From positions 1-26,113 of the forward strand of contig JAAUOI010000003.1 of the NCBI GenBank assembly GCA_012036375.1: a stretch of 26,113 nt of DNA. Direction: 5' to 3'. The translations under genes and the position numbers were made by a program. Below the pieces are notes generated by a model. The model was not told the origin of the DNA. It was given only the letters and a program-made list of their open reading frames with translations, and did no database searches. This stretch comes from Allobrachymonas sp. (GTDB taxonomy: Bacteria; Pseudomonadota; Gammaproteobacteria; Burkholderiales; Burkholderiaceae_C). Shown one piece after another: positions 15,660 through 23,959 of this stretch (position 1 is its first letter; each line of letters begins with the position of its first letter).

Positions 15660-15992
15660 TTATTGCAAATAGCGTTTCGCAGCTTCAGCTTGGTGGTCTT
15701 GGCGCTTGGTTTTGTAGCGCCCCACTTGCCGATCAAGCTTGTCGACCAGCTCATCCACGGCGGCGTACAAATCTGAATGAGCGCTTTGCGCAAATAGATC
15801 GTTGCCTTTAACGTGGATGTTGCATTCCGCTCGCTGTCGTCGCTCTTTTTCTTTTTGTTTTTCCACTGTTAGCAAGACTTTGACATCCACCACTTGGTCA
15901 AAATGCCGCGATATTCGGTCGATTTTGCTGGTCACATACGAACGCAGCGCGGGCGTAACTTCGAGGTGATGTCCACTGATCGTCAAGTTCAT
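15660..15992 (-). CDS. hpf: Ribosome hibernation-promoting factor, short form
   Basis: HPF binds the 30S decoding region in stationary phase and promotes inactive 100S ribosome dimers. At 110 residues this is the short, single-domain form. It has the N-terminal NLTISGHHLEVTPALRSYV, the basic helix-strand region VEKQKEKERRQRAECNIHV and the typical DLYAAVDELVDKLDRQV helix. The start is well supported by AAGGAGG, 6 bases before ATG. In many gammaproteobacteria rpoN precedes this gene. Here an MFS transporter lies upstream on the same strand with a 194-base gap, so rpoN is not in the window. The gap holds a small GATTGC-CCGC-GCAATC palindrome (16095-16110) of unknown meaning. Confidence 0.96.
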   Translation of the reverse strand: MNLTISGHHLEVTPALRSYVTSKIDRISRHFDQVVDVKVLLTVEKQKEKERRQRAECNIHVKGNDLFAQSAHSDLYAAVDELVDKLDRQVGRYKTKRQDHQAEAAKRYLQ

Positions 15993-16162
15993 GAGAAGCC
16001 TCCTTGTGCTCTCGTTTCACAATCGCTGCATGCCGGTTGACCTCCGACGCGCAGCGTCCAAAATTCCGAACCTAGATTCATCATGCACGCATTTGATTGC
16101 CCGCGCAATCTTGCATTGCAACAAAAACCTTGTTACCGCACGAAATTTCAGGTGAATTTGGT

Positions 16163-16182
16163 AAATACTTAGTTAAGTATTT
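16163..16182. repeat. AT-rich palindrome between MFS gene and hpf
   Basis: AAATACTT-AGTT-AAGTATTT is a perfect 8-bp inverted repeat just after the MFS stop codon. It lacks a following T-run, so it may be a protein-binding site or a weak 3' hairpin. No function can be assigned. Confidence 0.5.
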
Positions 16183-16186
16183 GATT

Positions 16187-17455
16187 CTATTGGGTTTTAT
16201 TTTTTGTATCTGAAGTGCTGATTGAGCCACCAGCGCTCCAATCCAATCTCAATTTTCCCACCAACCAAATGCTGAACAAGCTCGCCACCACCCCAACCAA
16301 ACCGTTGCCCCAGTAATGCAGCACCAGCCCCTGCGCATCGCGGCTGATGATGAGGCCGCCCAAGAAAGCCGCAGCGCTCATGCCCAGCGATTGCACGGCT
16401 GAATTCAGTGCCATGAAGATGCCGCGTTGCGCTGGATTGCAGGCTGAGGTGACGATGGCCATGCCTGGGATCATGCGCCCGCTCATGAACACGAAAAACA
16501 GCATACAAACGGCCAAAATGCCGTAGTAGCCCAGAGGTGCGCTGATCGTCATCCCCAGCACCGGGATGGTGGTCAAGAGCGCCAGCAGGCGAAATATCGG
16601 CACTTTGCCGCGACTGTCGGTCACCCGGCCAATCCAACGCGCACTGATCAAGGTGGCAACGCCGCCCACGAGGTAAATGGAGGGAATTTGCTGCGTGCTC
16701 AGGCCGCCATTGGAGGTGGTGTAGAGCGTGATGTAGGGAATCACCACAAAGCCAACGAACATCATCAAAAACGTGAACAACAGCGCCTTTTGATGATCGC
16801 GGTTGAGCACGGTATCGACCATATTGCCCAGCGGCGAGAGCTGCCGAGCCGCCTTCAAGTGCCCTCGCAGCGGCGGCAAAGTTTTCCAAGCCAAGATCAC
16901 CAGCGCGCCACTGACCGCCGCAATCGCAATAAAAGGCACATGCCAGTTGAAATGCGCGGCTAAAAATAAACCCAGCGGTACGCCTGCCACAGCGGAGATT
17001 GAAAATGACGACATCACCACGCCCATTGCCCGCCCCCGGCGCTCTGCGGGGATGGCATCGCCCACGATGGTTTGCGTGAGTGCTGAGAGCACGCCGCCAA
17101 ACACGCCCGCCGCAATGCGCGCAGCCATCAGCGCCTCATACGTGGGCGCTAGCCCGCAGGCCAGCGTCGCCAAGGCAAACAGCACGTAGAGCACCAGCAG
17201 CAGCTTTTTGCGGTCGAAGCGATCCACATAAAACGCTGCCAACAAGCCCGACATGCCCGCCGAGAAGGTGTAGGCCGACACCAGCACGCCAAACTTCGCA
17301 TCGCTGATGCCAAAAATCTCCCGGAACTGCGGCCCGAGCGGCATCATGATCATGAAATCAAGAATGTGGGTGAACTGAATGCCTGCCAGCGTGAGCAGCA
17401 GCCAGAATTCGCGGCGTGATGTAAGTGGCGGTGGCAAGGGGGTGGGCGGTGTCAT
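16187..17455 (-). CDS. MFS transporter (12 membrane segments)
   Basis: An inner-membrane major facilitator of 422 residues, probably a proton-coupled exporter. About twelve hydrophobic segments are visible in two sets of six, separated by a loop near residues 195-235 (LPPLRGHLKAARQLSPLGN). The loop after TM2 has the motif-A pattern (DRFDRKKLLLVLY). TM5 contains a proline- and glycine-containing ISAVAGVPLGLFLAAHFNWH, close to the antiporter motif C idea. It resembles the AraJ/Bcr-type efflux subgroup, but the substrate is unknown. No regulator is adjacent. A stop at 16187 is followed by a small AT-rich palindrome, and 66 bases separate its ATG from the lspA stop, without an obvious terminator between. 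Frame intact. Confidence 0.9.
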   Translation of the reverse strand: MTPPTPLPPPLTSRREFWLLLTLAGIQFTHILDFMIMMPLGPQFREIFGISDAKFGVLVSAYTFSAGMSGLLAAFYVDRFDRKKLLLVLYVLFALATLACGLAPTYEALMAARIAAGVFGGVLSALTQTIVGDAIPAERRGRAMGVVMSSFSISAVAGVPLGLFLAAHFNWHVPFIAIAAVSGALVILAWKTLPPLRGHLKAARQLSPLGNMVDTVLNRDHQKALLFTFLMMFVGFVVIPYITLYTTSNGGLSTQQIPSIYLVGGVATLISARWIGRVTDSRGKVPIFRLLALLTTIPVLGMTISAPLGYYGILAVCMLFFVFMSGRMIPGMAIVTSACNPAQRGIFMALNSAVQSLGMSAAAFLGGLIISRDAQGLVLHYWGNGLVGVVASLFSIWLVGKLRLDWSAGGSISTSDTKNKTQ

Positions 17456-17521
17456 GAAGTGTTCGGGTGGGGCGCGAATCGGGCGCGAGTCGATTGCTGA
17501 TGCATGGGGTTGCTGTAGGAA

Positions 17522-18028
17522 TCAGCGGCTTCGCCGCACGCGCAAGATTTCATCCAAGATCAAGCACACGGCACCCACCGTGATGGCGCTGTCGGCGATG
17601 TTGAAGGCGGGGAAATGCCACGTGCCATAGTAGAAATCCAAGAAATCCACCACGTAGCCATGCAGCAGCCGATCCACCACATTGCCAATCGCGCCGCCTA
17701 AGATGCAAGCCAGTGCGAAGGCAAACAGCTTTTGTGCATGGTGGCTGCGCAGCATCCAGAGGATGCAGATCGTGGCAACGAAGCCAATGCCGGTGAAAAA
17801 CCAACGTTGCCAGCCGCCTGCGCCTGCGAGGAAGGAAAAAGCTGCGCCCGTGTTGTGAACGCGCACGATGTTGAAAAAGCTCGTGACGGGCGTGCTGTCG
17901 CCTAGCTTGTAGTAGCCCAAGATCAGTGTCTTGGTGAACTGATCGGCCACGATGAGGATCGCGGCCAAGATCAGCCAGGGCAGCATGCCTTGGAAGGTGG
18001 AGCGCGACGAAAAGGTGCTTTTAGGCAT
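17522..18028 (-). CDS. lspA: Lipoprotein signal peptidase (signal peptidase II)
   Basis: LspA is an inner-membrane aspartyl protease that removes signal peptides from prolipoproteins after lipid addition. The 168-residue product has four membrane segments. The catalytic aspartates lie in GNVVDRL (D119) and FNIADS (D146), and the conserved VRVHNTGAAFSFL loop is also present. Its ATG at 18028 overlaps the end of ileS by 8 bases, the common ileS-lspA coupling. The C-terminal tail RVRRSR is basic and cytoplasmic. Frame intact. Confidence 0.97.
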   Translation of the reverse strand: MPKSTFSSRSTFQGMLPWLILAAILIVADQFTKTLILGYYKLGDSTPVTSFFNIVRVHNTGAAFSFLAGAGGWQRWFFTGIGFVATICILWMLRSHHAQKLFAFALACILGGAIGNVVDRLLHGYVVDFLDFYYGTWHFPAFNIADSAITVGAVCLILDEILRVRRSR

Positions 18029-20888
18029 GGGTTCTTACCTCGCCTGCGCCATGCAAATTGCTCACGCAACGGCCGCAGATGGTGGGGTGTGCGGCATCAT
18101 GGCCTACATCTTCGACGTAATGCCAGCAGCGCTCGCATTTGGCGTGTTTTGAGGGGGTGGCCGAGACGTTTATTGCGCTACCTGCTACTAATTCAATAGC
18201 GGAAGTGATGAAGACGAATTTCACATCTTGGCCTAAACTGCTAAGGAGCGCGTAGTCGTCTGCCGGCACGGTGAGCTGCACTTCCGCTTGCAGCGAGCTG
18301 CCTACTTTGCCTTCCGTGCGCAGGGCTTCAATGGTTTTATTCACCTCATCGCGGATGGCGCGGATACGGCTGTATTTGGCGATCAGTACATCGTCTGTTG
18401 CATCAAACTTCCAATACGTCTCAGTGAAAATCGTGCCGCTGTCGTTCTTGCCAAACAGCTTCCACGCTTCTTCAGCAGTAAACGAGAGGAAGGGCGCCAT
18501 CCAGCGCAGCATGGCTTGCGTGATGTGCCAGAGCGCAGTTTGTGCGCTGCGGCGAGCCTGAGAATTGGCGGCGGTGGTGTAGAGGCGATCTTTAAGCACG
18601 TCAAGGTAGAAGCCGCCTAAATCTTCGCTGCAATACAGTTGCAGTTTGGCCACCACGGGGTGGAATTCATACACCTTGTAGTGCGCCAAGATTTCATCTT
18701 GCAATTGCGCAGCGCGAGCGAGCGCATAGCGATCGACTTCGAGTAAATCAGCAAGCGGCACAGCATCTTTGCTCGCATCAAAATCGCTCACATTGGCGAG
18801 CAAGAATTTGAGTGTGTTGCGGATACGACGATAAGTGTCCACCACGCGGGCGAGGATTTTGTCGTCGATGCCGAGGTCGCCAGAATAGTCGGTGGCGGCG
18901 CACCAGAGGCGGATGATTTCTGCGCCCATTTTGTCTGAGACTTCTTGCGGCGCAACCACATTACCCATGCTCTTGCTCATCTTGCGGCCTTGGCCATCGA
19001 CGGTGAAGCCGTGCGTGAGCAAGCCGCGATACGGGGCGCGGCCATACATAGCGGCTGCCGTTAAAAGCGAGGAGTGGAACCAGCCGCGATGTTGGTCGTG
19101 GCCTTCGAGATAGAGGTCTGCTTCTGGGCCTTCGTTGTGGGCGTAAACGAAAGAGCCATCGGCATTTTTATCGCCGTGGCTGCCCTTGAGCACGGTCGTG
19201 TGAGTTGTGCCCGAGTCGAACCATACTTCGAGAATATCGGTGCTCTTGGTGTACTGCTCTGCATGCTCCGCGCCCACTTGTGCGAACAGCTCGGCCGTGC
19301 TGGCTTTGCTCCAAGCTTCGATGCCGCCTTTTTCCACAATGCTCGCAGCCAGATCAACGAGTTCATTTGTCTTCGGATGCAACTCACCCGAATCCACATG
19401 CGTGAAAAGCGGCAGCGGGACGCCCCAACTGCGCTGGCGCGAGATGCACCAATCGGGCCGACCTGCGATCATGTCGCGCAGGCGAGTTTTGCCGTTTTCG
19501 GGGTAGAACTGGGTTTGCTCAATGGCATCGAGCGAAAGCTCACGAAGGCTCTTGGGCGCTTTGTCTTTCGTGAACACGCCAACGCCGGCATCCATGCGCA
19601 CGAACCATTGCGAAGCCGCACGGTAGATCACCGGCGTTTTGTGTCGCCAGCAATGCGGGTAGCTGTGCGTGATGTCGTAGGTGGCAAACAAGCGACCACT
19701 GTCGCGCAAGGTGTTGATGATCTCAGGGCAGGCTTTCCAGATGTTCAGGCCGCCAAAAAGCGGCAGCGTGTCTTCATAGCGGCCATTGCCTTGCACGGGG
19801 TTCAAAATGTCGTCGTATGTGAAGCCGTTGGCGATGCAGGAGTTAAAGTCTTCCACGCCGTATGCGGGCGAGGAGTGGACGATACCTGTACCGTCGTCTG
19901 CCGTGGCGTAGTCGGCCACGAAGATCGGCGAGAAGCGATCGTAGCCCGCGTGAACGTGAGCCAGGGGGTGCTTGAATTTGATTTTGTCGAGCGATTTGCC
20001 CACAGTTGTGGCGATCACTTTGCCAGTGAGCTTGTAGCGCTCCAAGCATTTCTCAACCAGCGTCTCGGCCAACATGATGAGGCCGCGCTCGGTGTCCACC
20101 AAGGCGTAGGTCAACTCAGGATTCAAGTTCATCGCTTGGTTGGCTGGGATCGTCCACGCGGTGGTCGTCCAGATCACGGCGAAAGCTTCTTTGTCTAATT
20201 TGGGTAAGCCGAAAGCAGCGGCTAATTTTTCTGGCTCGGCGCAGAGGAAGCCGACATCCAGCGTGGAAGACTTTTTGTCTTGGTATTCGATCTCGAATTC
20301 AGCCAGCGATGAGCCGCAATCAAAGCACCAATACACCGGCTTCAAACCGCGATACACAAAGCCGCGCTCCATCACGCGCTTAAACGCCCGGATTTCGTTG
20401 GCTTCGGTCTGAAAATCCATCGTGCGATACGGGCGATCCCAATCGCCGAGCACACCGAGGCGCTTGAAATCTTTCATCTGCCCGGCAATTTGCTCAGTGG
20501 CGAAAGCGCGGCTCTTGGCTTGCATTTCATCGCGCGGCAGATTGCGCCCGTGCAATTTCTCAATCGCATTCTCAATCGGCAAACCGTGGCAATCCCAGCC
20601 GGGAATGTATTGCGCATCAAAACCCTCTAGCTGACGGGCTTTGACGATCATGTCTTTGAGGATCTTGTTAACGGCATGGCCAATGTGGATGTTGCCGTTG
20701 GCATACGGCGGGCCGTCATGCAAGATGAATTTGGGCTTGCCGACGCGGGCAGCGCGGAGTTTTTTGTAAACACCTTGTTCATCCCATTCTTTGGCCCAAG
20801 CCGGCTCGCGCTTGGGCAAATCGCCACGCATCGGGAAGGGTGTGTCGGGCAGGTTAAGGGTTTGGCGGTAGTCGATTTTGTCGTGCAT
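18021..20888 (-). CDS. ileS: Isoleucine--tRNA ligase
   Basis: A class I aminoacyl-tRNA synthetase charging tRNA-Ile, 955 residues, full length. The HIGH box is in PYANGNIHIGH (residues 61-71), GWDCHGLPIE follows, and the editing (CP1) domain with TTTAWTIPANQAMNLNPE discharges misactivated valine. The KMSKS loop is at about residues 636-640 (GRKMSKSMGN). A C-terminal zinc ribbon carries CERCWHYVED and CGRCVSNLHG, the cysteine pairs of the bacterial type. It lies between ribF and lspA, a widely conserved order. A large inverted repeat of CGCGAAAA units lies directly upstream and separates it from ribF, so the promoter position is unclear. No ribosome site of canonical strength is visible. The frame is undisturbed over 2.9 kb. 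Confidence 0.98.
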   Translation of the reverse strand: MHDKIDYRQTLNLPDTPFPMRGDLPKREPAWAKEWDEQGVYKKLRAARVGKPKFILHDGPPYANGNIHIGHAVNKILKDMIVKARQLEGFDAQYIPGWDCHGLPIENAIEKLHGRNLPRDEMQAKSRAFATEQIAGQMKDFKRLGVLGDWDRPYRTMDFQTEANEIRAFKRVMERGFVYRGLKPVYWCFDCGSSLAEFEIEYQDKKSSTLDVGFLCAEPEKLAAAFGLPKLDKEAFAVIWTTTAWTIPANQAMNLNPELTYALVDTERGLIMLAETLVEKCLERYKLTGKVIATTVGKSLDKIKFKHPLAHVHAGYDRFSPIFVADYATADDGTGIVHSSPAYGVEDFNSCIANGFTYDDILNPVQGNGRYEDTLPLFGGLNIWKACPEIINTLRDSGRLFATYDITHSYPHCWRHKTPVIYRAASQWFVRMDAGVGVFTKDKAPKSLRELSLDAIEQTQFYPENGKTRLRDMIAGRPDWCISRQRSWGVPLPLFTHVDSGELHPKTNELVDLAASIVEKGGIEAWSKASTAELFAQVGAEHAEQYTKSTDILEVWFDSGTTHTTVLKGSHGDKNADGSFVYAHNEGPEADLYLEGHDQHRGWFHSSLLTAAAMYGRAPYRGLLTHGFTVDGQGRKMSKSMGNVVAPQEVSDKMGAEIIRLWCAATDYSGDLGIDDKILARVVDTYRRIRNTLKFLLANVSDFDASKDAVPLADLLEVDRYALARAAQLQDEILAHYKVYEFHPVVAKLQLYCSEDLGGFYLDVLKDRLYTTAANSQARRSAQTALWHITQAMLRWMAPFLSFTAEEAWKLFGKNDSGTIFTETYWKFDATDDVLIAKYSRIRAIRDEVNKTIEALRTEGKVGSSLQAEVQLTVPADDYALLSSLGQDVKFVFITSAIELVAGSAINVSATPSKHAKCERCWHYVEDVGHDAAHPTICGRCVSNLHGAGEVRTHA

Positions 20889-20901
20889 GGCGGGGTTGAA
20901 A

Positions 20902-21024
20902 CTAGGTAACGCGAAAAGCGCGAAAAGGACGCGAAAACGCTAAAAAAGAAGAAGGTAAAGACTAAACAATAAACGGTTTTGTTTCGCGTTTTTCGCGAGT
21001 TTTCGCGTTTTTCGCGTTACCTAG
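20902..21024. repeat. Large inverted repeat of CGCGAAAA units
   Basis: The left arm (20902-20940) begins CTAGGTAACGCGAAAA and continues with further GCGCGAAAA and ACGCGAAAA units. The right arm (about 20983-21024) reads the same from the other strand, with its first 16 bases identical. The central spacer of about 42 bases is purine- and A-rich. Two further palindromes follow: CTAGAG-TG-CTCTAG (21021-21034) and GGGGCCATGGCCCC (21048-21061), next to the ribF stop. It sits between ribF and ileS. Function unknown; it may be a miniature element or a strong RNA hairpin. Confidence 0.85.
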
Positions 21025-21062
21025 AGTGCTCTAGGTGGGGAAAGTGTGGGGCCATGGCCCCT

Positions 21063-22082
21063 TCAAATTCGTGTTTGTATCGCAGCGAAATAAGCGCACG
21101 CAGCGACCACATCGCGGGCGATGCCTTCGGTTAAAGCATTCAGGCCGTCGTACTTGAGTTCGTCGTGTAGTTTGTGCAAGAGTTCCACGCGGATGATTTT
21201 ACCGTAGCCATGCTCTTGGCCTAGGCGCTCTGGCCAGTTGAGGATATGGGTTTCTAGCAGGACGCGGCCACCGTTCACATCATTGGCATCCAGCGAAGGG
21301 CGAATGCCCAGATTGGCCACCCCTTCTAGCAGCTTGTCTCCTAAGCCATGCACGCGCACACAAAAAATGCCACTTGCGGCGCATTTCCAAGCGTGGGATT
21401 TGGAGGAAAAACGCAGATTGAGCGTGCGAAAGCCGCTGGGAAGGTGCGCGTCTTTGCCGAGCTCTCGCCCAAGTTTGCGGCCATGCACCACATGGCCGCT
21501 GATGGCATAAGGTCTGCCAAGCAGCTTGGCGGCATCTTCCATGCGGCCTTGCGCCAAAGCCTCACGCACGGCCGAGCTAGAAACACGCAAGCCGCGCACC
21601 TCGTAGCTTTGCATCCGCGCCACATCAAAGCCTTTGAGTTGGCCTTGCGCGTCTAGCGTGGCGTAATCGCCAGCACGCTTCGCGCCAAAGCGGAAATCGT
21701 CGCCCACCAAGACGTATTTCGCCTTCAGGCCGTGCACGAGCACCCGATCAATGAAATCTGTCGGCGAAAGTGAAGCGAACTGCGCATTGAAAGGCAAGAT
21801 CACCGCTTGATCTACGCCGCAGCGCTCCAGCTCTGTGAGTTTGTCACGCAAGGTAGCGATACGTGCGGGGGCTAATTCTGGTTGGCCAGCTCGCGCAGCG
21901 AAATAGTCACGTGGATGCGGCTCAAAACTCATCACGCAACTCGGCACGCCACGATGCGCAGCTTCCGAGCGCAGCAGCGCAATCATGGCCTGATGGCCGC
22001 GATGCACGCCATCAAAATTGCCAATCGTCACCGCCGTGCTTTTGGCCATGGCTGCGGCGTGCAGACCTCGAAATACCTTCAT
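21063..22082 (-). CDS. ribF: Bifunctional riboflavin kinase/FAD synthetase
   Basis: RibF converts riboflavin to FMN and then FAD. The 339-residue product from ATG 22082 has the N-terminal adenylyltransferase domain with GNFDGVHRGH (residues 21-30), DFRFG and RVSSSAVREAL. The C-terminal riboflavin kinase domain has GHVVHGRKLGRELG, ASGIFCVRVHGL and GVANLGIRPS. A TTG at 22094 would add four residues; the ATG fits the family start MKVFRG. The loop between GRELG and TLNLRF is slightly longer than I would expect, but the frame is intact. ribF-ileS-lspA is a common proteobacterial order. Repeat R5 begins about 25 bases upstream of the start. Confidence 0.95.
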   Translation of the reverse strand: MKVFRGLHAAAMAKSTAVTIGNFDGVHRGHQAMIALLRSEAAHRGVPSCVMSFEPHPRDYFAARAGQPELAPARIATLRDKLTELERCGVDQAVILPFNAQFASLSPTDFIDRVLVHGLKAKYVLVGDDFRFGAKRAGDYATLDAQGQLKGFDVARMQSYEVRGLRVSSSAVREALAQGRMEDAAKLLGRPYAISGHVVHGRKLGRELGKDAHLPSGFRTLNLRFSSKSHAWKCAASGIFCVRVHGLGDKLLEGVANLGIRPSLDANDVNGGRVLLETHILNWPERLGQEHGYGKIIRVELLHKLHDELKYDGLNALTEGIARDVVAACAYFAAIQTRI

Positions 22083-22106
22083 GCGGATGCCCAAGTGACT
22101 GAAAAT

Positions 22107-22154
22107 TACTATGAATTAGATAGCATTCGGCGCACATTCTATGCCGGCTAGATG
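22107..22154 (-). repeat. Dispersed intergenic repeat, copy R5
   Basis: Copy 5 of six, minus strand. The core CCGGCATAGAATGTGCG is followed by a CTAT, 7 bases, ATAG mini-hairpin. It lies between the reductase terminator and ribF, in the same orientation as R6, and the two bracket the reductase/LysR pair. Confidence 0.85.
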
Positions 22155-22167
22155 CCGATTTGACCAT

Positions 22168-22195
22168 AAAAAATGCCGCAAATGTATGCGGCATT
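22168..22195 (-). terminator. Intrinsic terminator after the reductase gene
   Basis: On the minus strand AATGCCGCA pairs perfectly with TGCGGCATT around a 6-base loop, and a T-run (ATTTTTTA) follows. It lies 33 bases after the reductase stop at 22228. Confidence 0.88.
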
Positions 22196-22227
22196 GTCGC
22201 TCATGTTCAACTGATGAAAAATGGGAC

Positions 22228-22874
22228 TCAGGGTTGAGCGCCCAAGAGCGAGAAGCCATGGCTCCAGTGGTTGCGGCTCACGCCATAGTCAATCCACGTC
22301 ATGGCGATGGCTTCAAGCAGATAGCTCTTGGAAATATCGCCCATGTCAATCGCGCTTCTCCAGCCGAAGGCTTTAAGAATGTCTGCCACTTGCGCTTTGG
22401 CCGTTGCATCGTTACCGGCGATGAACATATCGGCTTGGCCATCGGCAAATTGGGGATTGACCATGCGGGTGGAGGTGATGATGTTGAAAGCCTTGACGAC
22501 GCGTGCATCGGGCAGCCATTGCTGAATGGTCTGGCCGGCGGAATTTGGGAAACCCAAGGCGAGTTGCGGTTTGCCGGTGGAGAAATCGAGCGGATTGGTC
22601 ACGTCGATCACGAGTTTGCCGGCCAGATTTTGATGGCCGGCCAATTGCAAAGCGTTTTGCGTGCCGCTCCAAGAGGTCGCCAAAACTGCGATATCGCCTT
22701 GCGCCGCAGCTTGGTCGTAAGGCAGCGCGACTGTGCCGGAGACGGCGGCGGCTGCTTTTTGGCAGTTTCGCCTTGGGGGTCGCGTGTGCCGAAGACCACG
22801 CTGTGGCCGCGAGAAGTAAAGCCTTTGGCCAGATCAATGGCGACGCCGCCGGTTCCAAGAATGGCTACTTTCAT
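22228..22874 (-). pseudogene. NADPH-dependent F420 reductase-like oxidoreductase, frameshifted
   Basis: A Rossmann-fold oxidoreductase of the F420-dependent NADP reductase-like family. The N-terminus MKVAILGTGGVAIDLAKGF is the dinucleotide site, and GTRDPQ follows the second strand. The C-terminal part has VIDVTNPL, VVKAFNIITS, DMFIAGND and LLEAIAMTWI. The frame breaks at the AAAAA run 22760-22756 after codons for ETAKK. One more A would continue as AAAAVSGTVALPYDQAA and give a 215-residue protein. The start ATG 22874 follows TAGGAG, a good ribosome site. It is divergent from a LysR gene across about 140 bases, the classic layout of a LysR regulator and its target. Members in proteobacteria are usually NADPH-dependent; the substrate is unknown here. 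Confidence 0.85.
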
Positions 22875-22954
22875 GATGAACTCCTAATAAAAAAATTCGG
22901 TGCAGTGATCAGCGAAATTGCGAGTGTGCTGCGTCGATGGAATGAATTCTGCGC

Positions 22955-22982
22955 TTGACTACAGTTAAGAAAAAGACATAAT
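22955..22982 (+). promoter_or_regulatory. Putative sigma-70 promoter of the divergent LysR gene
   Basis: TTGACT (22955-22960) and CATAAT (22977-22982) each match the consensus in five of six positions with a 16-base spacer. They lie 31 bases before the LysR ATG at 23014. The same gap must hold the LysR operator controlling the divergent reductase. Confidence 0.6.
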
Positions 22983-23013
22983 CAATCACATGATTCACAA
23001 CTGATGGTTGAAA

Positions 23014-23936
23014 ATGCGAGCCTTACAAACCACGCTTCCCGGCCTGATTGGCGCGATTCAAACGGCGGCTAGCGGCAGCTTTTCTGAAGCGGCCAAAACG
23101 CTGGGGCTCACGCCCGCAGCCGTGAGCAAAAACGTGGCGGCACTGGAGGCGCATCTCAAAGTTCGCCTGTTCAACCGAACCACGCGCCGCCTCTCGCTCA
23201 CCGAAGAAGGCCGCGCTTTTGTGGAGCGCGCCCGTGTGGGGCTGCAAGCTTTGGAAGATGCGGGTAGTGTGGCCACGCAGCGCAATGCGCCTGAAGGCTT
23301 GGTGCGCCTCAATTGCGCGGTGGGCTTTGGGCGGCGCTATGTGTTGCCGCTGCTGCCAGCATTTTTGCGCTGCATCCGAAAGTGCGCGTCGAGCTGAATT
23401 TGAACGACAACCAAGTTGATTTGATTGCGGGCGGCTTTGACATCGGCATTCGCGGCGGCAGCCAGCCGCCCGAAGGCATGATTTCGCGCAAGATTTGCGA
23501 TATTCCGGCGGTGCTGGTGGCAACACCGCGCTATTTAAAAGCGCATGGCGTGCCGCAAACAGCAGATGATCTTGCGCAGCACACGCTGATTCGCGTGCGA
23601 TTTTTGAATGGTCGCATGAATGCATGGCCGGTGCGTGCCAGCGCGCGATCTAAGGATGTGCAGGCTGTGGATTTACCCGCGCAACTGCTGATTTCTGACC
23701 CGGAAATTGTGCTCGATGCCGCATTGCTGCACATGGGCATCGCCCGCATTGGCCGCCATCATGCGAGCAAGGCGCTGGCGCGGGGCGATTTGGTGGAGCT
23801 GCTGCCCAAGCTGCATGTGGGCGGCGAGGCCAGCATGGCGATGTTTTATCCGCATCGTGCGGGGCTGGCGCCGCGCGTGAGGGTATTAGTGGATTATTTG
23901 ATGGCGCAGTTTGCGCTGACTTTGAAGTCGGCCTGA
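23014..23936 (+). pseudogene. LysR-family transcriptional regulator, frameshifted
   Basis: A LysR regulator with the N-terminal helix-turn-helix FSEAAKTLGLTPAAVSKNVA and wing LFNRTTRRLSLTEEG. The effector domain resumes as ALHPKVRVELNLNDNQVDLI and IGIRGGSQPPEGMISRKI, of the CrgA/DmlR type. The frame breaks at 23367-23368: after PLLPAFL the text has TTGCGCTG, where TTGGCGCTG would read LALHPKV without interruption. With that G the protein is 307 residues. As written the first part ends at 23397 and the second stays open to 23936. I start at ATG 23014 rather than TTG 23008. It probably controls the divergent reductase gene. Whether the break is real or a base-call error cannot be told here, but it is of the same type as the other breaks in the window. 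Confidence 0.87.
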
Positions 23937-23959
23937 CGAGAGAAAGCAAGGTCTGATGG

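Noticed and set aside
19074..20198. A 374-codon open frame antisense to ileS
   Set aside because: Fully inside an intact, strongly conserved ileS gene; no ribosome site and no recognisable domain.
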